Shown in pieces: positions 27,494-36,142 of a stretch of DNA of 64,000 nucleotides (its first letter is position 1; each line of letters starts with the position of its first letter). The notes beneath the pieces are model-generated. The model did not search any database. It was not told the DNA's origin and saw nothing but the letters and a program-made list of their open reading frames with translations. The position numbers and the translations under genes are program-made. Origin of the DNA: Xylanibacter rarus (GTDB lineage: Bacteria > Bacteroidota > Bacteroidia > Bacteroidales > Bacteroidaceae); contig NZ_LFQU01000005.1 of the NCBI RefSeq assembly GCF_001275135.1, forward strand, positions 1 to 64,000. Direction: 5' to 3'.

Positions 27494-28942
27494 TCATTCG
27501 CCCTGCCCTTCTGCCGCTTTGCGTCTCTTTGCCAGTTCGGCCTGCATCTTCTCGTTGAAACGCTTTGTTATGGGATAAAACACTACCGACGCCAAAGCTA
27601 TGCCGAACACCACTGCCGGCACGATGCTCGACACGAGGCGTATACCCTCAACAGCCCCGCTGCTCTGCATGGCTGTGCCGCCCGACACGTAGCCGAATGC
27701 TGACAGCAGTATGCCAGACAAGGCTCCGCCGAAGCCGAGTCCCATCTTCAGTGCAAACATTATGCCCGAGAAGCAGAAGCCTGTTGCGCGCCGGCGGTTG
27801 AGATATTCCATATAGTCGGCCACATCTGCCACCATTGCCCACATAAGAGGTATCGTCGGGGCATAGGCCAGACTCTTCAGTACACACAGCAGATAAACAA
27901 GCACAACGTCATCGGGCGAAGGCAGATAGAACAGAGCCTGAAACAATACGGTGAGCGACAGGCACACTATATATACGGTCTTCTTGCCCAACTTGCCGGC
28001 AAGCCATCCCGAAAGGAACACCACACCTACAAACTGCATTATGGCGTTGAGTATGTTAAACAGCGAGAAACCTGCCGAATAAGCCTCACGCTCCGTATCG
28101 GCAAGTCCGAAGTTATGCAAAAACTCATAAAGCGAGCGCTGGTCGAGATAGCTTTGGAAATAGAAGTTCATCGACGAGCCGAACATCGCCAGCGAAGTAT
28201 ATACGGCAAGACACAGCACAAACATTACGCGCCACGACACGTTGCCGAAGGTTTCCTTTACGTCTTCCTTAACGCTTGCCTTCTGTTGCGGCGGCTGGGC
28301 TATGCGCTCTCTGGTGGTGAAGAATGTTATGAGCAGACAGATAAAGGCGATGAAGGCAAACAGCAGAATGGTGCGGCTCCATCCACGACTCGCATCCGAC
28401 CCGCCAAGGCGGTCAATCAGCGGCAGCGTAAAGCCCTGCACGGCAAACTGAGCTATGGTGCTTGCCACAAACCTCACCGTGTTGATGCTTGTGCGCTCCT
28501 TTATGTTGGCCGTCATCACTCCGCCGAGCGAGGCGTAAGGCGTGTTGTTGAACGAATACATCATCAGCAGAAGCACATACGACACGGCGGCATAAACGGC
28601 CAGCAGCGTCTTGTCCTGTATGTCGGGCCTGTGGAAGGCAAGGATGTAGAACAGGCAGAACGGCAGGGCCGATGCCAGTATCCACGGACGATATTTGCCC
28701 CAGCGCGTGCTGGTGCGGTCGGTAAGTATGCCCACTATCGGGTCGACAAATGCACTCACCATAGGCGCCACAAGCAGCACTGAGCCGGCAATGGCTCCGT
28801 TGAGTCCGAACACGTCGGTGTAGAACTTCAGCTGATATATCATTATCATCTGAAACACCAGATTGGCAGCCAGGTCGCCCAATGAATAGCCAACCTTCTC
28901 GCCGAAAGAAATCTTACCGTTATATGAATTATCTGCTGACAT
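27494..28942 (-). CDS. GPH-family (glycoside-pentoside-hexuronide) sugar transporter
   Basis: Cation-coupled sugar symporter of 482 residues with about 12 membrane segments. The family signature is KVGYSLGDLAANLVFQM at residues 16-32 and VDPIVGILTDRTSTRWGKYRPWI at 67-89. SFNNTPYASLGGVMT is also characteristic. It probably imports a glycoside or hexuronide, possibly to supply a neighbouring catabolic gene, but no glycosidase is nearby. A TAnnTTTG box lies 122 bases upstream. The gene precedes the NUDIX gene. Confidence 0.9.
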   Translation of the reverse strand: MSADNSYNGKISFGEKVGYSLGDLAANLVFQMIMIYQLKFYTDVFGLNGAIAGSVLLVAPMVSAFVDPIVGILTDRTSTRWGKYRPWILASALPFCLFYILAFHRPDIQDKTLLAVYAAVSYVLLLMMYSFNNTPYASLGGVMTANIKERTSINTVRFVASTIAQFAVQGFTLPLIDRLGGSDASRGWSRTILLFAFIAFICLLITFFTTRERIAQPPQQKASVKEDVKETFGNVSWRVMFVLCLAVYTSLAMFGSSMNFYFQSYLDQRSLYEFLHNFGLADTEREAYSAGFSLFNILNAIMQFVGVVFLSGWLAGKLGKKTVYIVCLSLTVLFQALFYLPSPDDVVLVYLLCVLKSLAYAPTIPLMWAMVADVADYMEYLNRRRATGFCFSGIMFALKMGLGFGGALSGILLSAFGYVSGGTAMQSSGAVEGIRLVSSIVPAVVFGIALASVVFYPITKRFNEKMQAELAKRRKAAEGQGE

Positions 28943-29063
28943 TGTTCTTATCTAGCTTTTCGTTTACATGGCGTATGCCTCTGCCAGGCTCATGCCCATT
29001 GCTACGGCTCATAACCATGAGGCCTGCACAACGCCCCTCTCAGGGGCATGTTCTTAGCAGGAA

Positions 29064-29071
29064 CAAAAGTA
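29064..29071 (-). promoter_or_regulatory. -7 box (TACTTTTG) of the GPH transporter gene
   Basis: CAAAAGTA on the plus strand equals TACTTTTG on the minus strand. The transcript would have a leader of about 115 bases. Confidence 0.45.
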
Positions 29072-29179
29072 ATAAAAATTCCTGACAGGAATAACAAAAC
29101 AACGAAATAATGCAATATTAGCTTATATGTAAATCTCCGCTTTACTCAATTATATTAATGCCGACAGCATCCCTAGTGC

Positions 29180-29533
29180 CTACATATTTATATAGGCCAC
29201 AGGATTTTGTTTGCGATAAAACAGTTTTCCTACATTCTGGCCTAAATAAGGTGAATCTGTAAGTTCTTCTCCGTCAAATTCCCAACGGCCTTCATACATC
29301 TTACAGTCTGTAATATACCAACGCAATGGTTTGTATACACCAATAATCTGTCCGTCACTGACAGCAAGTACATAGTCAGCTTCCTTAATACGCCGACCAT
29401 TCACACGCCAATATTTTTTTGCACATTCATATATGCTGTCTCTTTCTTTGTTTCGGTAAGTCTTAGTTATATTAAAACAAACTACCCTTTCTTTTATCTT
29501 ACTGATAAAGTCTTCATTTATAATCTTTTCCAT
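29180..29533 (-). CDS. Small protein of unknown function with a C-terminal QNPVxYIN motif
   Basis: Small soluble protein of 117 residues. The middle (YWRVNGRRIKEADYVLAVSDGQIIGVYKP) and the end (GRWEFDGEELTDSPYLGQNVG, then KQNPVAYIN) form a compact beta-rich domain that I have seen attached to nucleases and phage or defence proteins, but I cannot name it with certainty. No signal peptide or membrane segment. AT-rich and isolated: the gene on one side is the GPH transporter, on the other an apparent peptidase remnant. Starts at ATG 29533. Confidence 0.6.
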   Translation of the reverse strand: MEKIINEDFISKIKERVVCFNITKTYRNKERDSIYECAKKYWRVNGRRIKEADYVLAVSDGQIIGVYKPLRWYITDCKMYEGRWEFDGEELTDSPYLGQNVGKLFYRKQNPVAYINM

Positions 29534-29626
29534 TTCATCTGAATGTTTAATCTTGATTGTCTCCCAATCCGCAAGCTGTCGTTTGCCGTCAGCAATTCAA
29601 ATTCCGTCCGTATATCTTTATCCTCT

Positions 29627-29791
29627 TCATTCGTCCATTTTCAGTGCCACGTTCAAAATTCTGTCGTAGCCATTCATATAGTCTGTGGCATAAACGGGAA
29701 TTGTGATGTCGGGCTTAATGCCTCTTGCGTGATGCTGTTCCCCGTCCATGCAGCGCATTAGCATCCCTGTCATTGAGAAAGGAAACAGGGG
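29627..29791 (-). pseudogene. C-terminal remnant of an S41-type peptidase
   Basis: In one minus-strand frame, ending at a TGA (29627-29629), the residues read FPFSMTGMLMRCMDGE, then ARGIKPDITIPVYATDYMNG, then YDRILNVALKMDE. The G-I-x-P-D-I and YxxxxDxIL-x-x-AL pattern is the usual end of C-terminal-processing (S41) peptidases. An in-frame stop lies just upstream (about 29792-29794), so only about 55 codons remain. The rest of the 29534-29838 gap shows no other gene. Confidence 0.4.
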
Positions 29792-29838
29792 ATATCAAAT
29801 AGCCAAACAGAAATATAATGTTTCTGCCCAGAAACTTT

Positions 29839-30642
29839 TTATGAAATTCTTCTGAATCTATTAATTAAGGCAACCAATATCAGCAGGCAGAATATGGCGA
29901 TAATGATGAATCTGGTCTGATTCATTATGTCGGCATAGAAACTGCTGCCGGAGCTTATATAATCTATGACGCATGATGCAGAATTGTTTACCAGGTGCAT
30001 GCCGAAGCACACCATGACGTTGCGAGTTTTATAATAAACCCAGCCTAAAAGTATTCCGCTTATGAACGTGCCGATAATCAGGCTTGGATAGAAATGCAGT
30101 ATTGAGAACATAAAGGCGGAAATCAGAATACCTATCCACGGATTTGTCTTCCATTGGAGCAGTTTTTTCTCTATACCTCCGCGAAACACTATCTCTTCTG
30201 CCAGCGGAGCCAGTATGCTGATGCCTATTATACTTGCAAAAGAGAGCTGTCCGTCAGCTGCAACGGCCTCGCTATAGTCGTTAAGGTTTAGGGCCGAAAC
30301 AAAAAGGTTGAGCGGCAATATTGAGACCAACATCATCAGCATTGCCATCAGATAGACTGATGCCGGAGAGTTATCTGAGCCATGCTGACCGAAAGACGGC
30401 AGCTTCACATATTTTCTCTTTATAAAGAGGGCGGCGATAAACAGATTGCTCAGAATCAGCGTGGCGCTGTCCATACTGCCCAACTGCATGACATCCTCTA
30501 TCGGCATGTTGTTGTTGAGTACGTAATTCTCAAAAATCCAGCCGGCAACATAAACAATGGCCGGTACAAGTATCAATACGCCAAGAATGTATAACGCGTA
30601 ATATGTTATGGCGACAAATGGTTTTGGCATTGTTTCCATCAT
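29839..30642 (-). CDS. CPBP-family intramembrane metalloprotease
   Basis: Membrane protein of 267 residues with about 8 hydrophobic segments. The CPBP (Abi/CAAX) motifs are present: EEIVFRGGIEKKLL near residue 170 (EExxxR), then ISAFMFSILHFYPSLIIGTFISGILLGWVYYKTRN (FxxxH near 198) and HLVNNSAS (HxxxN near 240). Bacterial members process prenylated or bacteriocin-type peptides and some give bacteriocin self-immunity; the substrate here is unknown. Starts MMETMPKPF at 30642. It is divergently oriented from the His-rich exported protein. Confidence 0.88.
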   Translation of the reverse strand: MMETMPKPFVAITYYALYILGVLILVPAIVYVAGWIFENYVLNNNMPIEDVMQLGSMDSATLILSNLFIAALFIKRKYVKLPSFGQHGSDNSPASVYLMAMLMMLVSILPLNLFVSALNLNDYSEAVAADGQLSFASIIGISILAPLAEEIVFRGGIEKKLLQWKTNPWIGILISAFMFSILHFYPSLIIGTFISGILLGWVYYKTRNVMVCFGMHLVNNSASCVIDYISSGSSFYADIMNQTRFIIIAIFCLLILVALINRFRRIS

Positions 30643-30873
30643 AATTTATAAGTTTTTATAAGTTCTCCATATTTTATTTAAGGCATCGGCCTGAGTATGT
30701 TACGATTGTTGCCAGCCGACATCATATCTGCAAATATATAAAATTATTTGTATTGCCGCCCGTTAATCTGAAAAAATATATAGGTCATAGAGAAAAACAA
30801 TACCTTTTCCGATTCCGACAGCAGATTAATTCTTATTTTTTTGCGTTTATCTTTTAATTTCATAATTTATATG

Positions 30874-30881
30874 TATCTTTG
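30874..30881 (+). promoter_or_regulatory. -7 box (TATCTTTG) almost touching the start codon
   Basis: TATCTTTG fits TAnnTTTG. With the usual +1 about 6-7 bases after its G, transcription would begin at about 30887-30889, at most a few bases before the ATG at 30891. The mRNA would be close to leaderless. Confidence 0.5.
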
Positions 30882-30890
30882 CCGCCGGAT

Positions 30891-31244
30891 ATGACACAAC
30901 GCTCACGAACGCTGACAAGAGCATGCGCTGCCATGCTGCTTACCGTGTTTATGGCTTATTATGCCATAATCTCGGTGTATGCCCACGTGCATGTGGTCAA
31001 CGGCGTGATGGTGGTTCACTCACATCCCTTTAAAGACAAGCACAGCCACCCTACGGGGCAGACGCTCGTGCTGCATCACCTCACACATTTTAATTCGCTC
31101 GAAGCCGGACCTGCCGCCGAGATTGAGGCGCCCGACGTGAAGCTTATTCACACAAGCTACAGCGAATATGCAGTGGCACACGCCACGCCCGACTACAATT
31201 CGGGCATATATCTGCGCGCGCCTCCCGTTTCTTCATTTTCATAA
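30891..31244 (+). CDS. Exported histidine-rich protein beside a TonB receptor
   Basis: Small protein of 117 residues, starting at ATG 30891 (an in-frame TTG lies at 30879 inside the promoter box). A signal peptide fits residues 1-30 (basic start, then MLLTVFMAYYAIISVYA). The mature part is His-rich: HVHVVNGVMVVHSHPFKDKHSHP and LHHLTHF contain nearly all the histidines, suggesting metal binding in the periplasm or on the surface. The TonB-dependent receptor gene begins 290 bases downstream, so a metal-acquisition unit (zinc or copper) is a reasonable inference. The family is unnamed to me. Confidence 0.65.
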   Translation: MTQRSRTLTRACAAMLLTVFMAYYAIISVYAHVHVVNGVMVVHSHPFKDKHSHPTGQTLVLHHLTHFNSLEAGPAAEIEAPDVKLIHTSYSEYAVAHATPDYNSGIYLRAPPVSSFS

Positions 31245-31537
31245 ATCATTTTATCCCGAAATCGGCCGTTGGCATTCGGTTGGATTTTTGTTTTGCATTG
31301 GGCTGACTGACGTATGACTTTTTGCCGGCATGGTGAGCTATGCCTGCGAAAAAGCAGACGGCATGACGGCAACAAGAAAGCGAAAATACGGCCGGAAGGT
31401 TACATCCTACGGCATTAATAACCTCCAAGCGGCCCGATGACCGATCAGGGTTTATCTCAACATTATTATTTATGCTGTGACGACGCAGGCATGCCGTGCC
31501 GTCATGGCCGGATATTACGCATTTTTTTAAGAAATAA

Positions 31538-33847
31538 ATGAAGAAACTAATATTACTTTTTCTGGCGGGCCTGCTGTGCCCGCTGGCAGGGATGGCTCAT
31601 CCCGTTGAACCAAGTACGGTGAAAGAGGGCAACATCATAACAGGACACGTCATTGAGAAAGGAACAGAAGAAAATCTGGCCTACGCCACGGTGCTTATTG
31701 TGGAGAACGGCATGGGCACCGTTACGGGCGACGACGGCCACTTCCGCCTGAAGGATGTGCCGGCAGGCAAATACACGCTGAAAGTGCAGCTCATGGGCTA
31801 TGCTTCGCAGACCAAGACCGTTGTGGTGAGCAACGAATATACCGTTGACCTGCACTTCGTGATGGAGAAAGAGGACATCATGATGGACGAGGTGGTGGTG
31901 TCGGCCAACAGAAACGAGACCAACAGAAGGGTGGCTCCGGTGGTGGTGAACGTGATGAACAGCAAGCTGTTCGAGACGGTCAACTCTACCGACCTTGCCA
32001 AGTCGCTCAGCTACCAGTCGGGACTGCGCGTGGAGAACAACTGCCAGAACTGCGGTTTTCCGCAGGTCAGAATCAACGGTCTTGAGGGTCCTTACTCGCA
32101 GCTGCTCATCAACAGTCGTCCCGTGATGAGTGCGCTGTCGGGCGTGTATGGTCTCGAACAGATACCAGTAAGCATGATTGAGCGCGTAGAGGTGGTGCGC
32201 GGCGGAGGCTCGGCGCTGTTTGGCGCCAACGCCGTGGGCGGCACCATCAACATAATAACCAAGGACCCTATAGACAACTCGTTCCAGGTAAACTCTACGA
32301 TGTCGAACCTCGGCGGCAAGACATGGGAGCAGTATTTCGGCGCAAACGCCTCGCTCGTGTCGAAGGACCGCACCTACGGCGTGGCATTCTATCAGGCTTA
32401 CAGAAACCGCAACCCTTATGATGCCGACGGCGACGGCTTCTCCGAGCTGGGCAAGCTCAACATGAACACCTTCGGACTGAGAGGATATTACCGCCCCACG
32501 CAGTTCAGCCGCCTGAGCATAGAGTATCACACCACCAATGAATTCCGCCGCGGAGGCAACAAGTTTGACCTGCAGCCGCACGAAACCGACATAACCGAGC
32601 AGACACGCCACGTGATAAACAGCGGCGGACTGACCTACGACATATTCATGAACGAATACAAGCACAAGCTGTCGCTGTACGGATCGGTGCAGCATACCGA
32701 CCGCAACAGCTACTATGGCGCGGGCATGGACGCCAACGCATACGGCACTACTGACGACCTTACGGCCGTGGGCGGAGCCATGTACTCGGGCAACTTCGAC
32801 CGCCTGCTGTTCTCGCCTGCCACGCTGACGGGAGGCTTTGAGTATCAGTTTAACGGACTTCACGACGTGATGACTGGCTACGGCCGCGACCTGAAACAGT
32901 ATGTGAGGATTGCCGGGGCGTACCTGCAGAACGAATGGAAGATGAGATATCTGACGCTGCTTGCCGGATTCAGGCTCGACAAGCACAACCTCGTGGACAA
33001 CGTGATATTCAGTCCGCGCGTCAACCTGCTGTGGAAACCTACTGACAGGCTGCAGGGCCGACTGACATGGTCTACCGGATTCAGGGCGCCGCAGGCTTAC
33101 GACGAAGACCTGCACGTGGCTGCCGTGGGCGGCGAGGCGATGATGATAAAGCTGGCAGACGGACTGAAGCCCGAACGCTCAAACAGCTTCAGCGGCTCGG
33201 TTGACTGGGCTTTCAATCTGGGACACTTCAGCTCTAACCTGCTCATAGAGGGCTTCTATACCATGCTCAACGACGTGTTCTATCTCGAAGAGACAGGATT
33301 CGACGAGACCACGGGCACCAAAATACAGGAGCGCCGCAACGGCCACGGGGCAAGAGTCTACGGAGCCAACATCGACTATAAGATAGCCCACGGCAAGGAG
33401 GCGCAGCTGCAGCTGGGCTTCACCGTACAGCAAAGCCGCTACACCGAGGCGCTGGCATGGAGCAGCGACCCCGACGTGGCGCCAACAAAGCGCATGACGC
33501 GCACGCCCGACTGCTACGGCTACTTCACCTTCACGTCGGCTCCGCTCAAGAACTTCGACTTCTCTGTGTCGGGTGTCTACACGGGCAGCATGCTCGTGCC
33601 CCACTTCGCGGGATACATAGAGAAAGACAGAATGGAGAAGACGCCCGACTTCATGGACCTGAACCTGAAGCTCAACTACACCTTCGTGCTGAACGACCAT
33701 CTGAAACTGCAGTTCAACGGCGGCGTTAACAACATATTCAACGCCTTTCAGAAGGACCTTGACAAGGGTGCCGACCGCGACTCAAAATATTTCTATGGCC
33801 CCACTCAGCCGCGCACGCTGTTCATAGGCGTCAAGATATTCAACTGA
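31538..33847 (+). CDS. TonB-dependent receptor with CarboxypepD_reg-like domain
   Basis: Outer-membrane active-transport receptor of 769 residues. It has a signal peptide (about 1-20), a CarboxypepD_reg-like beta sandwich at about 32-110 (ITGHVIEKGTEENLAYATVLI ... LMGYASQTKTV), a plug at about 120-235 with a TonB-box-like DEVVVSANR start and a notable CQNCGFPQVRINGLEGPYSQ segment, then a 22-strand barrel ending in aromatic FIGVKIFN. The Cys pair in the plug and the His-rich neighbour point to a metal or metal-chelate ligand rather than a glycan. No SusD partner follows, so it is not a Sus-type complex. A long hairpin lies after the gene. Confidence 0.9.
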   Translation: MKKLILLFLAGLLCPLAGMAHPVEPSTVKEGNIITGHVIEKGTEENLAYATVLIVENGMGTVTGDDGHFRLKDVPAGKYTLKVQLMGYASQTKTVVVSNEYTVDLHFVMEKEDIMMDEVVVSANRNETNRRVAPVVVNVMNSKLFETVNSTDLAKSLSYQSGLRVENNCQNCGFPQVRINGLEGPYSQLLINSRPVMSALSGVYGLEQIPVSMIERVEVVRGGGSALFGANAVGGTINIITKDPIDNSFQVNSTMSNLGGKTWEQYFGANASLVSKDRTYGVAFYQAYRNRNPYDADGDGFSELGKLNMNTFGLRGYYRPTQFSRLSIEYHTTNEFRRGGNKFDLQPHETDITEQTRHVINSGGLTYDIFMNEYKHKLSLYGSVQHTDRNSYYGAGMDANAYGTTDDLTAVGGAMYSGNFDRLLFSPATLTGGFEYQFNGLHDVMTGYGRDLKQYVRIAGAYLQNEWKMRYLTLLAGFRLDKHNLVDNVIFSPRVNLLWKPTDRLQGRLTWSTGFRAPQAYDEDLHVAAVGGEAMMIKLADGLKPERSNSFSGSVDWAFNLGHFSSNLLIEGFYTMLNDVFYLEETGFDETTGTKIQERRNGHGARVYGANIDYKIAHGKEAQLQLGFTVQQSRYTEALAWSSDPDVAPTKRMTRTPDCYGYFTFTSAPLKNFDFSVSGVYTGSMLVPHFAGYIEKDRMEKTPDFMDLNLKLNYTFVLNDHLKLQFNGGVNNIFNAFQKDLDKGADRDSKYFYGPTQPRTLFIGVKIFN

Positions 33848-33883
33848 CACTAACGGCTGCAATTATCGGCCGCAACCATGCCC

Positions 33884-33947
33884 TGCCCCGCTACACACTG
33901 CATCTGCCGCAACAGCCATGCGGCAATGGTGCATGTGCAGCGGGGCA
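33884..33947 (+). terminator. Long GC-rich hairpin after the TonB receptor gene
   Basis: TGCCCCGCT and, further in, TGCCGCA (33884-33911) pair with TGCGGCA and AGCGGGGCA (33919-33947) in a stem of about 27 positions with a few mismatches. It begins 37 bases after the stop codon. No convincing gene is seen in the remaining gap up to 34720. Confidence 0.5.
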
Positions 33948-34722
33948 TTTCGTCTGCACAAGCCAGACTGGTGACAACGAAACGGAGCAGAAACGCCAGC
34001 TCCACAGAAGAAAAGTCTTTACATTTTTCATGTACAGAGTTTTCTTTAAAATAGAAAACAGACTTATAACGGATGTTAAAGAAACAGACAATCAAGCCTT
34101 CGGGATTTAACTTTGATTTACAATTAACGCCGTCTGACACCCCCAGACCAATGGTTTTAATGCCCTTAATCAGGCTTTTTAGAGGCACAAGTCTATGACT
34201 TACGAGGCAAAAACCTATTGTTTTTCACCCGTAAGTGGCCGAGTTATATTTTTTAACATTCACGTCCAGGGGTCCCCATCGGCATAAATCACGCTATATC
34301 AACTACTTAACAAAATCACGAAATTTCAGCGTTTTTCCGTCCGAAAGCCGTGTCTGCGCTGACGGAGGCCATTCTGAGAGCGTCAAAATCAAAAAGTTTT
34401 CTGTCTGCCAAGTTCTCAACAGGCAATAAAATAGAGGCGAGTAAATCCCGCTAAAATTCATCTCGATTTACTGTTTTAAAACTAGATTTAAAAAGTAGAT
34501 ATTTAGGCTTAATTTGTTCTCTTGAGAGGCCGAATTTATTCTAACCATTTCATTTCTAAAACACAAGGGAAAAAGTAATATAAATTGCTGACGCCAATCT
34601 AATGTTTTACATAAGTTGTTATAGAATGTCGATTAAGATGGCAGAATATAGAACTGATGTATTATTTATCAAATTATTTATCAGATTTTTTGGGAAAAAT
34701 TGTGAGAATAAGGAAAATATAG

Positions 34723-34730
34723 TATTTTTG
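34723..34730 (+). promoter_or_regulatory. -7 box (TATTTTTG) upstream of the AbiF-like gene
   Basis: TATTTTTG fits TAnnTTTG. The predicted +1 is about 34737, directly before a short hairpin that ends in seven T residues and lies ahead of the protein gene. Confidence 0.55.
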
Positions 34731-34736
34731 CATCAA

Positions 34737-34787
34737 CATACTTACCCCGCTTCCCACTAGAACAGCGCGCTCAGGGTAAGTTTTTTT
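34737..34787 (+). ncRNA. Candidate short terminated RNA upstream of the AbiF-like gene
   Basis: Between the -7 box and the protein ATG (34797) lies ACTTACCC (34740-34747) paired with GGGTAAGT (34774-34781), with inner CGC/GCG pairing, and a T-run at 34781-34787. This is an intrinsic-terminator shape inside what would be the leader, so most transcripts should be an RNA of about 50 bases. AbiF-type HEPN proteins have been reported to work with adjacent non-coding RNAs, so this RNA may be antitoxin, guide or attenuator. Sequence alone does not choose between these. Confidence 0.5.
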
Positions 34788-34796
34788 ATTAAAGAT

Positions 34797-35708
34797 ATGT
34801 CGAAGCAAATATATAACCAACCACAGATTTCGGTAAGTGAGCAGATTCAGCTATTAAAATCAGAAGGTCTGTCTTTCAAAGACGAAAAGCGTGCATTTCA
34901 TTTGTTGCAGAATATCAGTATGTTTAGGATGAAAAGCTATCTCAAACCATTCAGACAGCACGAAAGTCATCAGTTTAAAATCGGCTCTACTTTTGAGGAA
35001 GCATACAATATTTACAAGTTCGATTCTGAACTTAGGAAGATGGTTTGCTCGGAACTGGAGAAGATAGAGGTGTCTGTTCGGACGCAGTTGTCATTGATTA
35101 TGAGTGATGCAGCCGGTATATATTGGTTTGAGGATTCTGCGAATTTCCGTGATGCGAACCGTCATTCTTCTTTACTGAAAAGTTTGGATGAAGAACTTCA
35201 CCGCAGTGATGATGATGCCATTGTTGCCTTTCAACAGAACTATTCTAACAAATTTCCTCCGAGTTGGATGACCTTTGAAGTCAGCTCCTTTGGTACACTC
35301 TCCATGATGTACAGATGGCTCAATGCCGGTCTGTCGAGACGTCAGGTGGCAAAGTTCTACGGTCTGTCAGATACTGTAATGGAATCATGGCTGCACTCCA
35401 TCGTCTATGTTCGCAATATCTGTGCACATCATAGCCGTTTATGGAATCGCAGACTTAGCATCAATGCCATAGTGCCAAGACGCACCAATCTAACTTTTAT
35501 TCCAATCCCGAGTGATACCAAGAAAGTATATTACGTGCTTTCAATCATACTGTACTTCTTACAAACAGTAAATCCCAATACTACTTTTCCTGCCCGTTTT
35601 AAGGCATTGCTTAATAAATATCCTTCTATTGATGTATCTGCAATGGGCTTTCCAACTAATTGGGAATTAAATTCCTTATGGACTGATATAACAACATGTA
35701 GGATATAA
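34797..35708 (+). CDS. Abi_2 (AbiD/AbiF) family HEPN abortive-infection protein
   Basis: HEPN-type RNase-like protein of 303 residues that aborts phage infection in related systems. Family marks: SVSEQIQLLKSEGLSFKDE and RAFHLLQNISMFRMKSYLKPF at the N terminus, FDSELRKMVCSELEKIEVSVRTQL in the middle, PPSWMTFEVSSFGTLSMMYRWL, and the HEPN catalytic R-x4-6-H motif RNICAHHSRLWNRRL near residues 205-219. The length is typical. The gene is AT-rich compared with its neighbours and stands alone, preceded by its own promoter and a short terminated RNA. The protein family is considered a relative of the ancestor of Cas13. Confidence 0.9.
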   Translation: MSKQIYNQPQISVSEQIQLLKSEGLSFKDEKRAFHLLQNISMFRMKSYLKPFRQHESHQFKIGSTFEEAYNIYKFDSELRKMVCSELEKIEVSVRTQLSLIMSDAAGIYWFEDSANFRDANRHSSLLKSLDEELHRSDDDAIVAFQQNYSNKFPPSWMTFEVSSFGTLSMMYRWLNAGLSRRQVAKFYGLSDTVMESWLHSIVYVRNICAHHSRLWNRRLSINAIVPRRTNLTFIPIPSDTKKVYYVLSIILYFLQTVNPNTTFPARFKALLNKYPSIDVSAMGFPTNWELNSLWTDITTCRI

Positions 35709-36142
35709 TAACTCATCAAAAGAGCTTCTGTGAGAAGAAACTCAAAGATTCCCTACGGATACTACGCTGCCTGCGACTGATGCCGAATGCCAACATGCCA
35801 TGGGCACGACCGCAGCCATAAGCCGGAATGACATGAGGCAGACGGAGCCGTGGGGCCGCTGCAGAACAGGCAAACAGAACCGGCACGACAAGACTGAAAA
35901 ACAATAGCCACAGAATTTACGCCGCTCACCAATAATCTGACACACAGACATTTTCATCACTTAATTCTTGCACAGATGTTTTTTTGTTATTATCTTTGCA
36001 AGACAAGTTTATACGAGCTATATACGGCAGTCTGGCGCCATTGGACACGGATGCCTGCATCACGGCGCCGGCTGACTATCACCTTACATTTTGTTAATCT
36101 CTAAACAACTTACAGAATCAAAAAAATTAACACCATATAAAG
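35709..36142. other. Leader and promoter region of the hybrid regulator; no gene seen
   Basis: The only clear signal is the TATCTTTG box at 35991-35998, giving the regulator a leader of about 138 bases. No open frame with coding character was accepted. Confidence 0.5.
35991..35998 (+). promoter_or_regulatory. -7 box (TATCTTTG) of the hybrid two-component gene
   Basis: TATCTTTG matches TAnnTTTG; upstream T-rich sequence (TTTTTTTG at about 35979) could supply the -33 element. Confidence 0.5.

Noticed and set aside
31245-31537. Possible cobalamin-type riboswitch before the TonB receptor
   Set aside because: The conserved B12-box sequence was looked for in this leader and not found.
31553-33115. 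520-codon minus-strand frame opposite the TonB receptor
   Set aside because: Shadow of a GC-biased coding gene; His/Val-rich without any recognisable motif.
33850-34429. Minus-strand frame of 112 codons (33850-34188) and plus-strand frame of 64 codons (34235-34429)
   Set aside because: No start context, no family pattern; the first overlaps a long hairpin. The second could be part of an interspersed non-coding repeat, but I could not support that.
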